From Nissolia schottii (taxonomy: Eukaryota > Streptophyta > Magnoliopsida > Fabales > Fabaceae), in the NCBI GenBank assembly GCA_003254905.1, contig QANU01106857.1, positions 62,001-126,000 of the forward strand: a stretch of DNA of 64,000 nt, given 5' to 3'. Positions 48,591-61,300 of this stretch are shown in pieces (the stretch's first letter is position 1; every line of letters begins with the position of its first letter). The notes under the pieces were generated by a model, which had not been told where the DNA came from, made no database searches, and saw only the letters and a program-made list of their open reading frames with translations. The position numbers were made by a program, and so were the translations under genes.

Positions 48591-49326
48591 TATTTTATAA
48601 GAGAGATAAAATAAGACCCTCTTAAAATATGAAAAATGCCAAAAAACAAAAATGTTTTAAATAACAAATTTCAAATCCACAAGAAGCACATGAAGCATTG
48701 AATCTTTTCTAGCATATTAGGTTTTGAAAGCACATTTTCTGGCACAATTTTGAGAAAACTGATAGCTAATGTAAATTCTAATCTAAAAGACTAAGACTAT
48801 TAAACGCGTAGATGACGCCACATTATTTTGGCATTGTTTATTGTTTAAAAATAATGGTGAACATCCTAATTAATCTCAAAATCTTTTAAATTGATATCTA
48901 TATTAGTCTTTAAAAAAAGAACTTTCAATTGGGTTCCTCAATATCTCAATTGATTTCTAAACATATCAAATTATATCTTTGTTAGTCGTTAGACATGTTA
49001 GACAAAAGGACTAACACGAGGAACGTTTAAAATATTTAAGGACTAATTAGAGTTTTTTTTAAGGATCAGTACAGACAATAACAAAAAGTTGAGGCACTAA
49101 GTAAGACATTCTTACTCTTATTGTAAAATAGAATTAATTATTATATGCTTCATATGCCCATGTGGTTCTGATAGATATTCTAGGTGCTTGACATGGTTCC
49201 TAAGGAAAAGGATTATGCTTCACATGGATTTTAAATTTGTATTTAGAATTTTTTGACATCAATTTGTTATGTTTATACTTTGAGTGGTCCTATTTATCTT
49301 ACTTTTAAAATAGCCTTTTAATAAAA

Positions 49327-49862
49327 TTATAAATTGTTTTTTTTTTTTTTTACAAAGGTAGATGTGCATTTCATTGATGAAAATTGAGTTACATGGAGCA
49401 TCATTACGGTCAAAACAAGCACAACAAAATGCCAAGGTCACTAACACATTCAGTATGGATCTAACTACTATTAGCACTATCCTTGAACACAAGGCATTGA
49501 GAATGTTGTGGCAGGACTACAATCCTCTACTGTTAAGACTCATGACAAGATAGATCACTATCATTGAGAATATCCTTTGCAAGACAGATGTGTTTGGGTC
49601 AGAAAAACCAACGGAATCTCATGTTGACATGTCACTACAAGACACTGATACATCCACTGCATTGTTAAAGACCCAAAATAAATGTAAAATGGGTAAGAAT
49701 ACGGTAGATGTGACCAATGTTGTGACTAATGTGGCCGACGAAGAGGAAGACATTCCTCAAAATATAGTTGCTTCCGTGGTTGGAAAATATACTGTTGAGT
49801 CTAAACCAAAAGTTTCAAGGCAATCTATGCTTGTGTCGGTCCCATGGAAAGCTAGTCTTAAG
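49327..49862. other. Single-copy filler between units A and B
   Basis: This 536-bp piece has no counterpart between B and C. After a T run (about 49340-49352) it holds a plus-strand frame (about 49551-49895) with no ATG at its head, rich in Thr, Val, Ser and acids (KTDVFGSEKPTESHVDMS, then VGKYTVESKPKVSRQS). The frame runs a few codons into the unit B repeat. It may be a fragment of a host or transposon gene trapped at the duplication junction. I do not recognise it. Confidence 0.4.
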
Positions 49863-51272
49863 AGTGGCAACATAGAGGAGCTTGAGGCCACATGACCTCC
49901 ATTTCAATATCATCAAAGCAAATCTCAATTGGTTGCAACGTGTAGGAGCCTAAACGGCAACAACAGAGTGGAGTTGCAACGACGACAATGCAACAACGCA
50001 AATGAGCAATGATGGAATGTGAGAAGTGACTTAGAAAAAGGGAATGAAGGGATTGAGAAGGAGATTAAAAAAAACGGCTTTAGGAGGAGAATTAGAGGAA
50101 GTGAAAGTAGATTAGATAAATTAATTAGGATAAACTAAACTGAATTGGGCTTGTAGAGTAGTGCTTCAATGAGAGATTGCCACCTTGACAAATAGTCTGA
50201 CATGGCAATATGTAGAGGCCTTATATTAAAAATTATATATTCTAAATAGATGTCAAAGTTCATTGGGCCTAATTCTTTGTGATGCAGTTTGCATTTTGTA
50301 GTATGCCGCTAATGTTGGATAGTACCTAATCTTCTTAGTCGTGTTGGTCTGTTTCGTAGTATGTCTTCATCAGCTGCTTGGACCGAAAAGTTGCCTCGTT
50401 AATGTTATGTAATTGCCACCGATGATCAATTTATATATTTTGGCACTTGAAAAGCTGTCTGACTCAAAAAATGTTAATGTCTTTATTATATTAATTATTC
50501 TATGGTTAGTACATTATAATATAATGGTTTATAAAAAAAAAGCTATAGGATTTAAAATAAGACAGATTCAGAAAAAATATTCAAACATTATATATTTAAT
50601 TCTTATAAAAAAAGTACATGTATAATTATCTGAGGTGTTTAGTACGTTAGAATATAATTGTTTATGAATAAAAACAATTTTCGAGTTTAGTGTACAACAA
50701 GTTAACAAAACAGATTTAAAATCTGCATATTATTTGTTAAGTATTTTTTGTCGGTTAATAAGTCACGAATTTTTCTTTTGCAACTGATTAAATTTTTAAA
50801 ACAGTTATTTACATAGAATCTATTACCTACTAATACATAAAAGTTGGATATTTGAAGTCTTTAAGACCGACTCATTGAAATGTGCATGTTAAGGACTTAC
50901 CTCAGAAAAAACAGACATTGTAGTGATTTTGCAACTTGTATAGCAGCAGAATCTAGTTTATACTAAAATTTAATTTTATCTTTTTTGAATCGGGAATTGA
51001 TAGACAGAATCTAGTTGATGTCAATTGCGTTATAATACATAGCATTTGAGCCCTATTAACGAAAATCATATAACAGTTCATATTTGGTATCCAGCTGATG
51101 TTATTGTGCACAGTTTCTATAACCTGTGTTAACAGTAACATACATTTTGACAACTACATACAAAATGAGCAGTAGGCAACACTAAATTTAAGAGAAAGCT
51201 AATTAGCATTGGACAGAGCAAAGAACAAAGTCAAGTAGTCAACAGTACTATAAAGACAGCGCTTGTGTGCCA

Positions 51273-54200
51273 TCACCACCAAAAGTTGTACCATAATGAA
51301 GAGAAAATTACATCTGGAATGTGGGCTATCTTGTGCCAATCCTCCCCTGTTCCTTCCTTACACCGCTCCTCCAATTCTGTGCAGCAAATAACTTTCAGAC
51401 GTTTGAGTGAAGTAAGGTGTTGTACATCATCAGGAAAGGACTTCAATGCTGGGCAGCTGTTAATAGCCAGATCTTCAAGTGAAGTAAGGTGCCGTACACC
51501 TTCAGACAAGGATCTCAATCGCCAACACTTTATAATCCTCAGAGTTGTTAGGGAGCACAAACCTTCCAAACCTTGCTCTGGCAATGACTCAAGCTCATCA
51601 CAATCCTTGATTAGTAAAAACTTCAAAGAGCTGAGTTTCATGATTTCATTTGGCAATTCCTTCAATTTGCGGAAACCATGTATTTCCATAAATTCGACGC
51701 ATTTCAGGTTGTTCATCATTCCCTCCGGGAAGGTTGTTAGGTTACTAGAGAGACGACAGAGAAGGCGGTCTAACTTGCACTCAATAGACAATGACTCCAT
51801 AACGTCACCCATAATTTGGAGGTGTTTAACACATGGAAGCCACGATGACAACTGAAATTTAGGGCAATTCGAGATGTGCAAATAAGAAAGACGGGGGAAC
51901 ATGACCCCTCTTTCCACTTTCAACAATCGCTCCAAGTTTTGTAACTCGTACACTTTGAGTTGCTCCAAAGATGGGAAAGCCCTCAACTCCACACCATCAT
52001 AACATTCATCATCATCCATATACTGCACATTATCCGTATAAAATATTTCAAGTCTTTTAAGAGATAGGAGTTTACCAAGTGTGGGAAGATGCCGAATGTG
52101 TTTGAAATCATGAAGAGTAAGAGAAACTAAATTGCTGAGGGCTGAATTGTTACCCATCCAACTTGGCAAGTATAATCCTTCATAATTACTTATCTTCAAC
52201 ACCTTGAGATTTGAGTGAGGTTGAAGAGCTTCAAGAACTTGCCCAACATCGGTAACAGATGACTTGGCTCCATCACTTTTGTCCCATGACAACCGTAACT
52301 CTCGGAGGTCTTTTTTATCCTTCAAATTGGCCTCTTGAGCTTCAGATAAACTGCCAACATTCCCTAGGCCTTTGATGTTTAGTTCTCCTCCTAGATTCAA
52401 GTCACGTAACTCTGCCAAACTATACCCTGCCTCTGTTTTGACAATGAATACATTTAATGTTCTCAAATGAGATAGCTTGTGAGTGTTAGGGAACATATAA
52501 GATAGTGAATAACAATAACGAATGACAAGATGTCTGAGATTTTGTAAGCAAGTCAAGTGTTTCGGCAAAAACTCAAGTTGATATAATTGGATCAGTTTCA
52601 GGATTTCCAAGTTGCGCAAATAGTAAATAGAACCTGGCAAGGTCTTAATCCCCCCATCATGAATTTCCAAGTACCTCAAGTGGATTAATTTTCCTAGTGA
52701 AGATAACTTTAAAGATTCTGCACATTAAACCCGAAGAGAACGGTTTGTTGGAAACCAAGAATAACCCTGCCATGTATGTTCTAAATTATAGAATGTTCGC
52801 AAGGATTCAACATTCTTTAATGCTTCCTTCTTGAATGATGTTCCACCACTATAGCTAAAACCAATATGATGTGTGTTTCTTAACAAATCAACCTGGCATT
52901 GGTATGCTTTATCTAAACACACACACTCTTGCTCCGTAATTGACTGAGCAAGATCATGGATGAGATCATGCATCTTGAAACAAATATTGCCCAAATCATC
53001 ATATGTCTTGACATCTTGGAAGAATGATTTTTGATACAATTCATTCCAGATCATATTACCAACCTCTTCCACATCCAACTTTTCCCGAGATGAAATAAAG
53101 TCATTAGCCATCCAAAGATGAATCAAATCTTGCTTAATGATTTCTGCATCTTTGGGAAAGATAGCACAGAAAGCAAAACATTGCTTTGATGTGGGAGTTA
53201 AATAAAAGTAGCTCAACCTTAAGGCACGGAAAATATCATTTTCATTAGGTAAAGTCCAAAGCTTACTCTCTTTAACTTCGAGCCATTCTTTCTCCCCTTC
53301 TCTAAAGAACATCAGACCTCCTAATGCTTGTGCAGCAAGAGGCGACCCCTTGCATTTCTTCAAAATCTCCTTGCCTATTGCTACCAACTCTTCACGTTCT
53401 TCTTTGTCAGGCCCAAATGCACGTTGTTTGAACAACGACCAGCAGTCGTCCTCAGATAGACCACACAAATTATGAGCTTGGCATGTTCCCATGATTCTTG
53501 CAACAGCTGCATCACGAGTTGAGACTAAAATAGAATAACCTTTCGATCCACAAGACAGCACACATTTCAACTTATCCCATTTGTCTAGGCTTAATCCAAA
53601 CTCCAACTCTTGACTTCTGTTCCATACATCATCTAAAACTAACAAGTACCTTTTACTTTGCAACAATTCTTGCACCTTTTGTTCCATTACATATAAATCC
53701 AACATGTCATACTTAGCTTTTATGACAGATTCTATGATGGAACACAAAATGCTCTTGACATTGAAATTTTCAGAGACACATATCCAAATCTTCAATTCAA
53801 AATGGTCACTTACTCTTTGATCATTGTAGACCGATTGAGCAAGTGTAGTTTTTCCAATGCCGCCTAAGCCAACGATGGGATAGACGGAAAGCGAGTCAGA
53901 GTCCCTTGCTCGACCAAGAAGAAACTCCACAACCTTCGCTTTGTCTTCATCTCGTCCATATACTTGAGGATTGGCAATATTTGGACTGGTTTGGCGCCAT
54001 TCAGCTACTTCAGTCTGCCTCTCTTGGACACGCTCACTTAGACCAAACTTGTTCTTAACTTCAGCAATTTGATCCAACCTTCCTATCATCTCGTTCAGTC
54101 TACGCCCAACCCACCAGCGAAATATGATTTTCTCTGGAGTAAAAGAGCATAAGCCTCCAAGTTGAAGGGATTCAGTAGAATTAGAACAATCATCAAGGAC

Positions 54201-54422
54201 ATCTTCTAAAACATACACTGCATCTTTAAGTTGCTGCAACCAAACTTTAACAGAGCGATTTGTAAATTGTTGCTCCTCAGCATCATCAAGAATGGCCTTG
54301 ATCATCTCTAAATGGGTTGACAACTTTTCAGCCGCTCGTCTGATTCCAGAGAAAGTAGCAAATTCACGTTGGACCAAGGGGAGCAAACTCTTGAGCGTAC
54401 CTCCAATCAAGGCCTCAGCCAT
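51273..54422 (-). pseudogene. CC-NB-ARC-LRR gene NLR-B, broken by one nonsense codon
   Basis: From MAEALIGG (54422) to 51273 the frame is continuous for 1050 codons except for a single TAA at codon 566 (52727-52725), where NLR-A and NLR-C have TTA (Leu): one base change. The product would be 565 residues: coiled coil and complete NB-ARC (P-loop, kinase-2, GSPLAAQ and MHD intact) with almost no LRR. The silent part after the stop keeps an open LRR frame, so the lesion is recent. The C-terminus also differs (DVIFSSLWYNFWW). The first ~500 codons follow NLR-C, the rest NLR-A. A truncated CC-NB protein could still be made; whether it acts is unknown. Confidence 0.9.
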
Positions 54423-54524
54423 TTTTAGAGGATGCAAAATTTGAGAAGAATGGGGGAAAGAAAGGTTAGCGATAAATGATGTGGTGAGAGTAGCGGTAGC
54501 AAAGGTGCATAAATGTACCACAAA

Positions 54525-54611
54525 GTCAACGGGAATTGTCTTGAAAATGCCAAATGCTAGCTGTCTCTTTCCAATTTCCATTTGTTTTTTCTCCAAGCCA
54601 TGTGCCACGTG
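54525..54611 (-). promoter_or_regulatory. NLR-B promoter: W-box core and G-box
   Basis: TTGAC (minus strand, 54525-54529) lies 103 bp and CACGTG (54606-54611) about 184 bp upstream of the ATG, in the same arrangement as in A and C. The G-box here runs into a TGACGTC-like C-box (cacgtgacgtc). Confidence 0.5.
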
Positions 54612-55653
54612 ACGTCTTAACAAATCTACAGTGCGAAGTTCAATTGGAAACAGGAATGAATAATTGATTCTGTTAACAATAATAATTAAACGGATTGGTT
54701 TGGATTAATTTAAAGGAATGCTTATTTTATTTATATTTTTGAATCTTACTTAAAAGATAATATTTTTACCGAAAATTACACCTTTATCCATTGTTTCTTT
54801 TTAAGAAATATAGCATTTCAAACTTTAAAAAAAATATATTTTACATTATTTTTTTATTATAAAAAAAGTACATTTTTAACATTATATTTTAACACTTATT
54901 ATTATTTTTTAAAAGAAGCGTTTTTTTAAGGAAACTAATATAAACTGACCATATGCCAACTTCAATGGTATCCAAATTAATTTCACAGAATAAGCTGTTT
55001 AGCATAACTCTCATGGAAATAGTTTATTTTTATCCTAAAATGCTACTCTTGTTTTTCAGTGGTTTAAACTGTTGCGTTTAAGAGAAAGAAGTAGACAATT
55101 TTGTCGGACAGAAAATTTGTCACATGCCATCAAGTTGAAAGAATATTTTTTGTCTTTTAAAGTGTTAACACGTGGTCAGATTCCCGAGAAAAATGAAGTT
55201 GTTTGTAATTAATCTTTCCAACACTTATGAAAAAATTACACTAATCATGCAAATTTTTTTAAAAGCTACTTTAGGGAACGAATTAGTTTCCAAAAGTACC
55301 TACAGCGGTGAAAAAGCCAGCAAAATATCTCCTAAATAGCTTAGGGTTATTTTTAGAAAATAACTTAAATTTATATACAATAAAGGCTTTGCTTATTTTT
55401 CATCATTTGTTACTGAACTAGTTAGATTTTGTGAAAACAACTTTTATTGAAAAGTAAAACTATTTTTCATTGTTTCTAAACGTGCAATTAGTCAACGGGA
55501 ATTGGCTGCAGAAATGATGCCCTATTCAAGAAACTTCATGGAAGCAGCCATGTAATAATTACTTCTCTTAACAATAATAATAATTGAAACAATAAACAAT
55601 GCCAAGTTGCAAGGTATCCAATCTTGTTATATTGTTTTAAAAAGGGCTATGTT

Positions 55654-55812
55654 GTTGTTTCCTTTGTTTTGAAGTTTTCTTTATTTTTTTTAAAGGAATT
55701 GTGTTTGAACTCGGCCACCACCGCTCTTGCATTGTTATTTCTTTTGTTGTTTCCTTTGTTTTGAAGTTTTTATTTTTTATTTTTTTAAAGGAATTGTCTT
55801 TGAACTCATAGG
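55654..55812. repeat. Tandem repeat, period 91 bp, about 1.7 copies
   Basis: gttgtttcctttgttttgaa starts at 55654 and again at 55745; both copies go on to ttttttaaaggaattgt and tttgaactc. It sits directly at the right border of unit B, in DNA absent from the other junctions. Confidence 0.85.
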
Positions 55813-56142
55813 TATGAAGTTGTTGCAAATTGGCAACTTGTTGATATATATGAAGTTGTAGGTTAATGAACTCCTGCCTTAGTCCTTGCGAGAAGCTAGG
55901 TTGTGCACATCCTCAAGTAATTTTAATTTCCAGATCTGTTTGTTTGTTGTTTTTTTAAATAAAAATAATGTTAACTCCGTTTTTAATGATAAGCATTTGG
56001 CTAGGGGCTAATTGTTGAATGGTTGTAGAATAAAATAGATTAGAAATTGAAGTGTTACATGCAATATAGGTAGACTGTAAAGATGGACGGCGCACATGTG
56101 AAAAATATGAGTTCTTAGGTAAGCTGCAATAGTCCAAAAAAT
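55813..56142. other. Unique spacer between unit B and the inverted LTR-like repeat
   Basis: AT-rich, no gene or repeat that I can support. Confidence 0.45.
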
Positions 56143-56366
56143 AATTTTGTAAAAAGAATGGGACACTCTTTATCGTGCGCGCAAGGGGAATTCATAGATT
56201 TGCACTTCAAAGAGCTCAAATGGCTTGGACTCATGCGCGCGAACCCAACTCCCTTCTCAACTCTTTTTACCAATACAACAACTACTAAATGTATATAAAC
56301 ACTTAAAAGGTTTGTGATCTAACCAATGTGGGACTAGAACTTTTGAAATACATAACATTTTCCAAC
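56143..56366 (-). repeat. LTR-like repeat, copy 2 (inverted)
   Basis: Inverse of 41307-41560: atgttatgtatttcaaaagt, tctagtcccacattggttag and ttggtaaaaagagttgagaa are readable on the minus strand. It lacks the TA expansion of copy 1. Its end coincides with the base where unit C homology to unit A begins, so it may mark or have helped to make that border. Confidence 0.65.
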
Positions 56367-58340
56367 TTTGCCTAATAATTTGTTCCACTTTGCCTAATAA
56401 TTCTTAAAACCACTTTTGTTCAACCTGGTCACAGTGACACCATTTCTTCATCGTGGAAGCTCAAAAGGTTGAGGACATGGTGAATGGTATACTCGAGACC
56501 ATGGCAGATGGGACACGTTTCAGTAGCAAATATTGAGTGTTGTTGTAGACATAGAAGATGAGATCTTGAACGAAAGCGTGAGGTAGATTGAGCGGGAGTA
56601 AGCTTGGCAGAGCGAGGAAGACTATGGTAGTGGTGAATCGGGATCTATGGTAGGGTTTTTGATTGATATATTGCAACATGACAGGGTAGAGTCAAACATC
56701 ACTCCCTCACCCCACACGACCTCCATGTTGACGACAATGCGACATATCTTGAGCAGGGGCAACATAGAGGAGCTTGAGGCCACATGACCTCTATTTCAAT
56801 ATCATCAAAGCAAATCTCAATTGGTAGCAACGTGTAGGAGCCTAAACGGAAACAACAGAGTGGAGTTTCAATGACGACAATGCAGCAATGCAAGTGAGCA
56901 ATGGTGGAATGCGAGAGTGACTTAGAAAAAGGGAATGAAGGGATTGAGAAGGAAATTAAAAAAAAAAGGTTCTAGGAGGAGAATTAGAGGAAGTGAAAGT
57001 GGATTAGATAAATTAATTGTGGCAAACTAAGCTGAATTGGGATTGTAGAGTAGTGCTTCATTGAGAGATTGCCACCTTGACAAATAGTTTGACGTGGCAA
57101 CATGTAGAGGCCTTATATTAAAAATTATATATTCTAAATAGATGTCGAAGTTCATTGGGCCAAATTCTTTGTGATGCCGTTTGCATTTTGTAGTATTCCC
57201 CTAATGTTGGATAGTACCTAATCTTCTTAGTCGTGTTGGTCTGTTTCGTAGTATGTCTTCATCGGCTGCTTGGACCAGAAAGTTGCCTCGTTAATGTTAT
57301 GTAATTGTCACCGACGATCAATTTATATATTTTGGCACTTGAAAAGCTGCCTGACTAAAAAAAAAAATGTTAATGTCTTTATTACATTAATTATTCCGTG
57401 TTTAGTACATTATAATATAATGGTTTATCAAAAAAAAAGCTATAGGATTTAAAATAAGAAAAAAATATTTAAACATTATATATTTAATTCTTATATAAAA
57501 AAGTACATGTATAATTATCTGAGGTGTTTAGTACGTTAGAATATAATTGTTTATGAATAAAAATAATTTCGAGTTTAGTGTAAAGCAAGTTAACAAAACA
57601 GATTTAAAATCTGCATATTATTTGTTAAGTATTTTTTGTCACTTAATAAGTCACGAATTTTTCTTTTGCAACGGATTAAATTTTTAAAACAATTATTTAC
57701 ATACAATCTATTACCTATTAATATATAAAAGTTGGATATTAAGGCCGACTCATTGAAATGTGCATGTTAAGGACTTACCTCAAAAAAAATAGACATTGTA
57801 GTGGTTTTGCAACTTGTATAGCAACATAATCTAGTTTATACTAAAATTTACAGTTGACTTGATAGTAAATTTATTTTTATCTTTTTTGAATCGGGAATTG
57901 ATAGACGGAATCTAGTTGATGCCAACTGCATTATAATACATAGCATTTGAGCCCTATTAACGAAAATCATATAACAGTTCATATTTGGTATCCAGCTGAT
58001 ATTATTGTGCACAGTTTCTATAACCTGTGTTAACAGTAACATACATTTTGACAACTACATACAAAATGAGCAGTAGGCAACACTAAATTTAAGAGAAAGC
58101 TAATTAGCATTAGACAGAGCAAAGAACAAAGTCAAGTAGTCAACAGTACTACAAAGATAGCAGTAATTAAAAAATTTCCGTTTTAAGTACTTGACAATCA
58201 TGAAAAGGATAAAAGGGCTCCTTTCCTTTTACAGTCATGTTGCTCAATAAAAAGGCATGTTTGGCAGAGGCATATGATTTTTCAAACAAACTGCCATTTT
58301 GTAAAACATATAAGAAGCAATTCTTGGAATCACAATTCAT

Positions 58341-61300
58341 TCAGAGATCTGGCCTTAGAAAAGCCTCGATGCAAGCCTCGATGTCATTAACATCATCACA
58401 CACACAAGACGGAAATAGAAAAAGCCTCTCTTCCAAACTAAACAGCTCTTGTATGCCATCATCACCAGGAGCTGTACAATGAGAGAAAATTACATCTGGA
58501 ATGTGGGCTATCTTGTGCCAATCCTCCCCTGTTCCTTCCTTACACCGCTCCACCAATTCTGGGCAGCAAATAACTTTCAGATGTTTGAGCGAAGTAAGGT
58601 GTTGTACAGCATCAGGCAAGGACTTCAATGCTGGGCAGCTGTTAATAGCCAGATCTTCAAGTGAAGTAAGGTGCCGTACACCTTCAGGCAAGGATCTCAA
58701 TCTCCAACATCTTTCAATCCTTAGAGTTGTTAGGGAGCACAAACCTTCCAAACCTTGCTCTGGCAATGACTCAAGCCCACAACAATCCTTGATTACTAGA
58801 AACTCCAAAGAGCTGAGTTTCATGATTTCATTTGGCAATTCCTTCAATTTGTGGAAACCACATATTTCCATAAATTCGACGCATTTCAGGTTGTTCATCA
58901 TTCCCTCCGGGAAGGTTGTTAGGTTATTAGAGAGATCACAAAGAAGGCGGTCTAAATTGCAGTCAATAGAAAATGACTCCATATTGTAACCCATAAATCG
59001 GAGATGTTTAACTTTAACACATGGAAGCCACGATGACAACTGAAATTTAGAGCAATTTGAGATGTACAAATAAGAAAGACGGGGGAAAATGACCCCTCTT
59101 TCCATTTTCAACAATCGCTCCAAGTTTTGTAACCTGGACACTTTGAGTTTCTTCAAAGATGGGAAAGCCCTCAACTCCACACCATCATAACATTCATCAT
59201 CATCGATATACTGCACATTATCCATATGATATATATCAAGTCTTTTAAGAGATGGGAGTTTACCAAGTGTGGGAAGATGTCGACAGTTTCTGCATTTATC
59301 AAGTGTAAGAGAAACTAAATTGCTGAGGGCTGAATTGCTACCCATCCAACTTGGCAAGTATAATCCTTCATAATTACTTATCTTCAACACCTTGAGATTT
59401 GAGTGAGGTTGAAGAGCTTCAAGAACTTGCCCAACATCGGTAACAACAGATGACTTGGTTCCATCACTTTTGTCCCATGACAACCGCAAATCTCGGAGGT
59501 CTTCTTTATCCTTCAAATTGGCCTCTTGAGCTTCGGATAAACTGCCAACATTCCCTAGGCCTTCGATGTTTAGTTCTCCTCCTAGATTCAAGTCACGTAA
59601 CTCTGTCAAACTATACCCTGCCTCCGTTTTGACAATGAATACATTTAATGTTCTCAAATGAGATAGCTTGTGAGTGTTAGGGAACATATAAGATAGTGAA
59701 TTACAATCACGAATGACAAGATGTCTGAGATTTTGTAAGCAAGTCAAGTGTTTCGGCAAAAACTCAAGTTGATGTAATTGGGTCAGTTTCAGGATTTCCA
59801 AGTTGCGCAAATTGTAAATAGAACCTGGCAAGGTCTTAATCCACCCATCATAAAGTTCCAAGTACCTCAAGTGGATTAATTTTCCAAGTGAAGATAACTT
59901 GAAAGATTCTGCACATAAAACCCGAAGAGAACGGTTTGTTGGAAACCAAGAATAACTCGGCGGTTTTGTTTGAAACCAAGAATAACTCTGCCATGTACGT
60001 TCTAAACGATAGAGTGTTCGCAAGGATTCAACATTCTCTAATGCTTCCTTCTTGACTGATTTTCTACCACCATAGCTAAAACCAATGTGATGTGTGTTTC
60101 TTGACAAATCAACCTGACATTGGTGTGCTTTATCTAAACACACACACTCTTGCTCCGTAATTGACTGAGCAAGATCATGGATGAGATCATGCATCTTGAA
60201 ACAAATATTGCCCAAATCATCATATGTCTTGACATCTTGGAAGAATGATTTTTGATACAATTCATTCCAGATCATATTACCAACCTCTTCCACATCCAAC
60301 TTTTCCCGAGATGAAATAAAGCCATTAGCCATCCAAAGATGAATCAAATCTTGCTTAATGATTTTTGCATCTTTGGGAAAAATGGCACAGAAAGCAAAAC
60401 ATTGCTTTGATGTGGGAGTTAAATAAAAGTAGCTCATCCTTAAGGCACGGAAAATATCATTTTCATTAGGTAAAGTCCAAAGCTTACTCTCTTTAACTTC
60501 GAGCCATTCTTTCTCCCCTTCTCTAAAGAACATCAGACCTCCTAATGCTTGTGCAGCAAGAGGCGACCCCTTGCATTTCTTCAAAATCTCCTTGCCTATT
60601 GCTACCAACTCTTCACGTTCTTCTTTGTCAGGCCCAAATGCACGTTGTTTGAACAACGACCAGCAGTCGTCCTCAGATAGACCACACAAATTATGAGCTT
60701 GGCATGTTCCCATGATTCTTGCAACAGCTGCATCACGAGTTGAGACTAAAATAGAATAACCTTTCGATCCACAAGACAGCACACATTTCAACTTATCCCA
60801 TTTGTCTAGGCTTAATCCAAACTCCAACTCTTGACTTCTGTTCCATACATCATCTAAAACTAACAAGTACCTTTTACTTTGCAACAATTCTTGCACCTTT
60901 TGTTCCATTACATATAAATCCAACATGTCATACTTAGCTTTTATGACAGATTCTATGATGGAACACAAAATGCTCTTGACATTGAAATTTTCAGAGACAC
61001 ATATCCAAATCTTCAATTCAAAATGGTCACTTACTCTTTGATCATTGTAGACCGATTGAGCAAGTGTAGTTTTTCCAATGCCGCCTAAGCCAACGATGGG
61101 ATAGACGGAAAGCGAGTCAGAGTCCCTTGCTCGACCAAGAAGAAACTCCACAACCTTCGCTTTGTCTTCATCTCGTCCATATACTTGAGGATTGGCAATA
61201 TTTGGACTGGTTTGGCGCCATTCAGCTACTTCAGTCTGCCTCTCTTGGACACGCTCACTTAGACCAAACTTGTTCTTAACTTCAGCAATTTGATCCAACC

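Larger units (their letters stand above)
42369..49326. repeat. Tandem duplication unit A (holds NLR-A)
   Basis: The left border is where homology with unit C begins (ctttgcctaataatttgtt, also at 56366). The right border is where homology ends (atagccttttaataaaa, also at 63603). Downstream flank, gene and upstream flank are all shared with units B and C at high similarity. Compared with B and C, unit A lacks about 400 bp just upstream of the gene promoter (junction near 47863) and carries a private SINE. Confidence 0.9.
49863..55650. repeat. Tandem duplication unit B (holds NLR-B pseudogene)
   Basis: Homology with A and C starts at gtggcaacatagaggagctt, about 390 bp inside the left end of A, and ends at aaaaagggctat, where A and C continue with tttataagagag. 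It is thus shorter on both sides than A and C. The ~400 bp missing from unit A upstream of the gene is present here (about 54713-55118). Confidence 0.88.

Noticed and set aside
56461..56893. Frames resembling those at 42464-42897
   Set aside because: Unit C copy of the same non-coding downstream region.
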